In this document: in pieces, positions 62,582 to 64,000 of the stretch
Layout of the letters: every line of letters begins with the position of its first letter
How positions within the stretch are numbered: the stretch's first letter is position 1
Origin: Bradyrhizobium sp. CCGB12
GTDB lineage: Bacteria > Pseudomonadota > Alphaproteobacteria > Rhizobiales > Xanthobacteraceae
DNA length: 64,000 nt
Assembly (NCBI RefSeq): GCF_024199845.1
Contig: NZ_JANADO010000001.1
Location: 8,296,001 to 8,360,000 of the forward strand
Reading direction: 5' to 3'
Notes under the pieces: model-generated
What the model saw: only the letters and a program-made list of their open reading frames with translations
Told to the model about the DNA's origin: nothing
The model's database searches: none
Position numbers and translations under genes: made by a program

Positions 62582-64000
62582 TCAGATGCGGCGCGCGAGC
62601 GCCGCGTTGCCGGTGATGCGTTGCGATGGAGGCGTGCCTGACGTCGCGGCTGGGCTGGTAGTACCGGAGGCATTGGATCCCTGGATGTCCTGCGCCTGGT
62701 TCGGCGAGGCCCCGCCGGTAGCAGATGCCCCTTCCGGCCGCAATGGCCGGGGTGGCGCGAACAAAAAGCCCTGGCCGAACCGCACGTCATAATCGAGCAG
62801 GTCGACCACCGCGCGCTCGCCCTCGATCCGCTCGGCGATCAGGTCGATGCCGAAACGGCCGAGCAGGTCGGAGAGGTCGGAGGGATGGATGTCCGAGGTC
62901 GAGGCCTGCCTGGGGTCGAGCAGCAGCGACGCCGGAACCTTGATGAAGCGCACGCCGCGGTCGGCGAGTTCACGCGGCTCGATCCTCAGATCCGTGACAT
63001 GGTCGATCGAGAAGCGGAAGCCGCGCTGGGCCAGCGCCGCGAGATTCTCGGTTTCGGTCGGGCCAAGATTGCGGAAGGTCGACTGCTTGAACTCCAGCAC
63101 CAGCGAGGACGCCAGCGCCCGGTTGGCTTCGAGGAAGTCGAGGCACTGCGCAAAGCTGGTGGAATTGCCGAGTGTGGAGGCCGCGACGTTGCAGAACACG
63201 CCGACATCCTTGCTGCGCACCATCAGGCGCCGCAGCACCTGCACACAGCGCAGCATCACCATGTTGTCGATGCGCCCGATCAGCCCGGAGGCCTCCGCGA
63301 TGCTGATGAACTCCTCGGCGGCGATCAGCTGGTCGCGCTCGTCGCGCAGGCGCGTCACCGCCTCGTAGAACCGCACCTTGCGCTGCGGCAGCGTCACCAT
63401 CGGCTGGAGGAAGATGTCGATGCGGTTCTCGTCGATCGCGTTGCGCAGCGTCGCCAGCAATTGAGTCTGGTTCCGTCCGTTGGCCGTCTGGGACGGGACT
63501 GCCGGTGCCTGACGCGGCTGCGCCACGGGAGGCGGAGGCGCTGCGGGCATTGGTGGCGGCGCGACCGGCGGCTCGTCGACCGTCGCGATCAGGTCGAGCG
63601 GCGCCACCGGCTCCTGCTTCTCGACCGGGCCTGCGGCTGGCAGCGGCGCGCCGCCGGCCAGCAGGTCTTCATGGGCCGACACGGTGCTGGCGAGCTGTCT
63701 GACCAGTCCGCCGAGCTCGTTGATCTCGCCGACCACCGATTGGATGCGATCGGAATTGGTCGAATTGGACGAGGCGATGCGTCCCTCGATCGCAGCCAAC
63801 CGGCGGCCGAACTCGGCTACCTGGCGGGCGAGGTCGGCGGTGCCGCGCGACAGGTCGGCAATCTGGCCGCCGACATCGCTGCGGTCGCGCAGCCGCATCG
63901 ACACCGCGTTGTAGAGGATCAGGAAGGTCAGCGCCGTCAGCGCCACGATCGCAGATTCGGTTCCGCTGATGCCGGCGACCGCATAGAGCACAAGCCCGAG
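62582..64000 (-). CDS. EAL-domain protein, degenerate, 5' end beyond window
   Basis: At least 472 residues; the start is off the right edge. The visible N-terminus is hydrophobic (VALTALTFLILYNAV), then a coiled coil (RGTADLARQVAEFGRRLAAI), a Pro-rich linker, and an EAL domain from about residue 190. Active-site residues of c-di-GMP phosphodiesterases are mostly changed: EAV instead of EAL, the metal DD site reads SIDHVTD, N in FCNVAAS is kept, LEFKQ replaces LEITE, FIKVP keeps the Lys, and the loop-6 region reads IAERIEGE. Likely a c-di-GMP sensor or a dead phosphodiesterase anchored in the inner membrane. Confidence 0.85.
   Translation of the reverse strand, partial: LGLVLYAVAGISGTESAIVALTALTFLILYNAVSMRLRDRSDVGGQIADLSRGTADLARQVAEFGRRLAAIEGRIASSNSTNSDRIQSVVGEINELGGLVRQLASTVSAHEDLLAGGAPLPAAGPVEKQEPVAPLDLIATVDEPPVAPPPMPAAPPPPVAQPRQAPAVPSQTANGRNQTQLLATLRNAIDENRIDIFLQPMVTLPQRKVRFYEAVTRLRDERDQLIAAEEFISIAEASGLIGRIDNMVMLRCVQVLRRLMVRSKDVGVFCNVAASTLGNSTSFAQCLDFLEANRALASSLVLEFKQSTFRNLGPTETENLAALAQRGFRFSIDHVTDLRIEPRELADRGVRFIKVPASLLLDPRQASTSDIHPSDLSDLLGRFGIDLIAERIEGERAVVDLLDYDVRFGQGFLFAPPRPLRPEGASATGGASPNQAQDIQGSNASGTTSPAATSGTPPSQRITGNAALARRI

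Overview
The window looks like chromosome from a Bradyrhizobium-type alphaproteobacterium (Nitrobacteraceae). The reasons are high GC in the housekeeping genes, a CIRCE-controlled groESL operon, HisZ with HisG, a fluoroacetate-dehalogenase homologue closely resembling the characterised Rhodopseudomonas enzyme, DUF6101/DUF2093/DUF4170/DUF2076 proteins, and many palindromic intergenic repeats of the kind scattered through Bradyrhizobium genomes. I found no rRNA, tRNA or CRISPR array. Genus assignment is inference from gene content.

Layout. 0-13.5 kb: a TorF-type outer-membrane protein, then an intact IS481-like element (30-bp perfect inverted repeats, 5-bp target duplication) inside a palindromic repeat, an ABC exporter-like transporter, L-lactate permease, secreted proteins, groES-groEL with a CIRCE operator, a CheZ-type phosphatase and an L,D-transpeptidase. 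14-22.5 kb: a DUF2076 protein, a GT2 glycosyltransferase/YdjC deacetylase pair, hisZ-hisG, rsmE and ubiA. 22.7-28.3 kb: a compact run of overlapping genes: pmbA (tldE), a CysQ-like phosphatase, DUF4170, a DUF374 acyltransferase, waaA and lpxK. This joins lipid A/Kdo assembly to peptide processing. 28.3-35 kb: very small genes, a secreted hydrolase, xseA, and a hydrolase / membrane protein / winged-helix regulator operon.

35.4-39.4 kb is the accessory part of the window. Four minus-strand genes of visibly lower GC (about 47-48 % in two hand-counted 60-base stretches) have no familiar housekeeping function. One encodes a zinc ribbon plus a PIN-like nuclease candidate. Its upstream partner ends in a HEPN-like domain with an RX4H motif. 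The other two form a tight pair with possible HEPN-like features. This is my best candidate for an undescribed, defence-like system.

39.7-64 kb returns to core genes: purD, fluoroacetate dehalogenase, tadA, an rluB with a very long Arg/Gly/Asp-rich N-terminus, rsmD, mutL, a ribbon-helix-helix protein, a four-gene operon for a Tat-exported GMC sugar/alcohol dehydrogenase with its cytochrome c, arfB, an active/inactive M16 peptidase pair, lspA-ileS, ribF, an orphan cheY, a HAD hydrolase, and the 3' part of a degenerate EAL-domain protein that runs off the right edge. At least six families of palindromic intergenic repeats punctuate the window, and several families occur two to three times.
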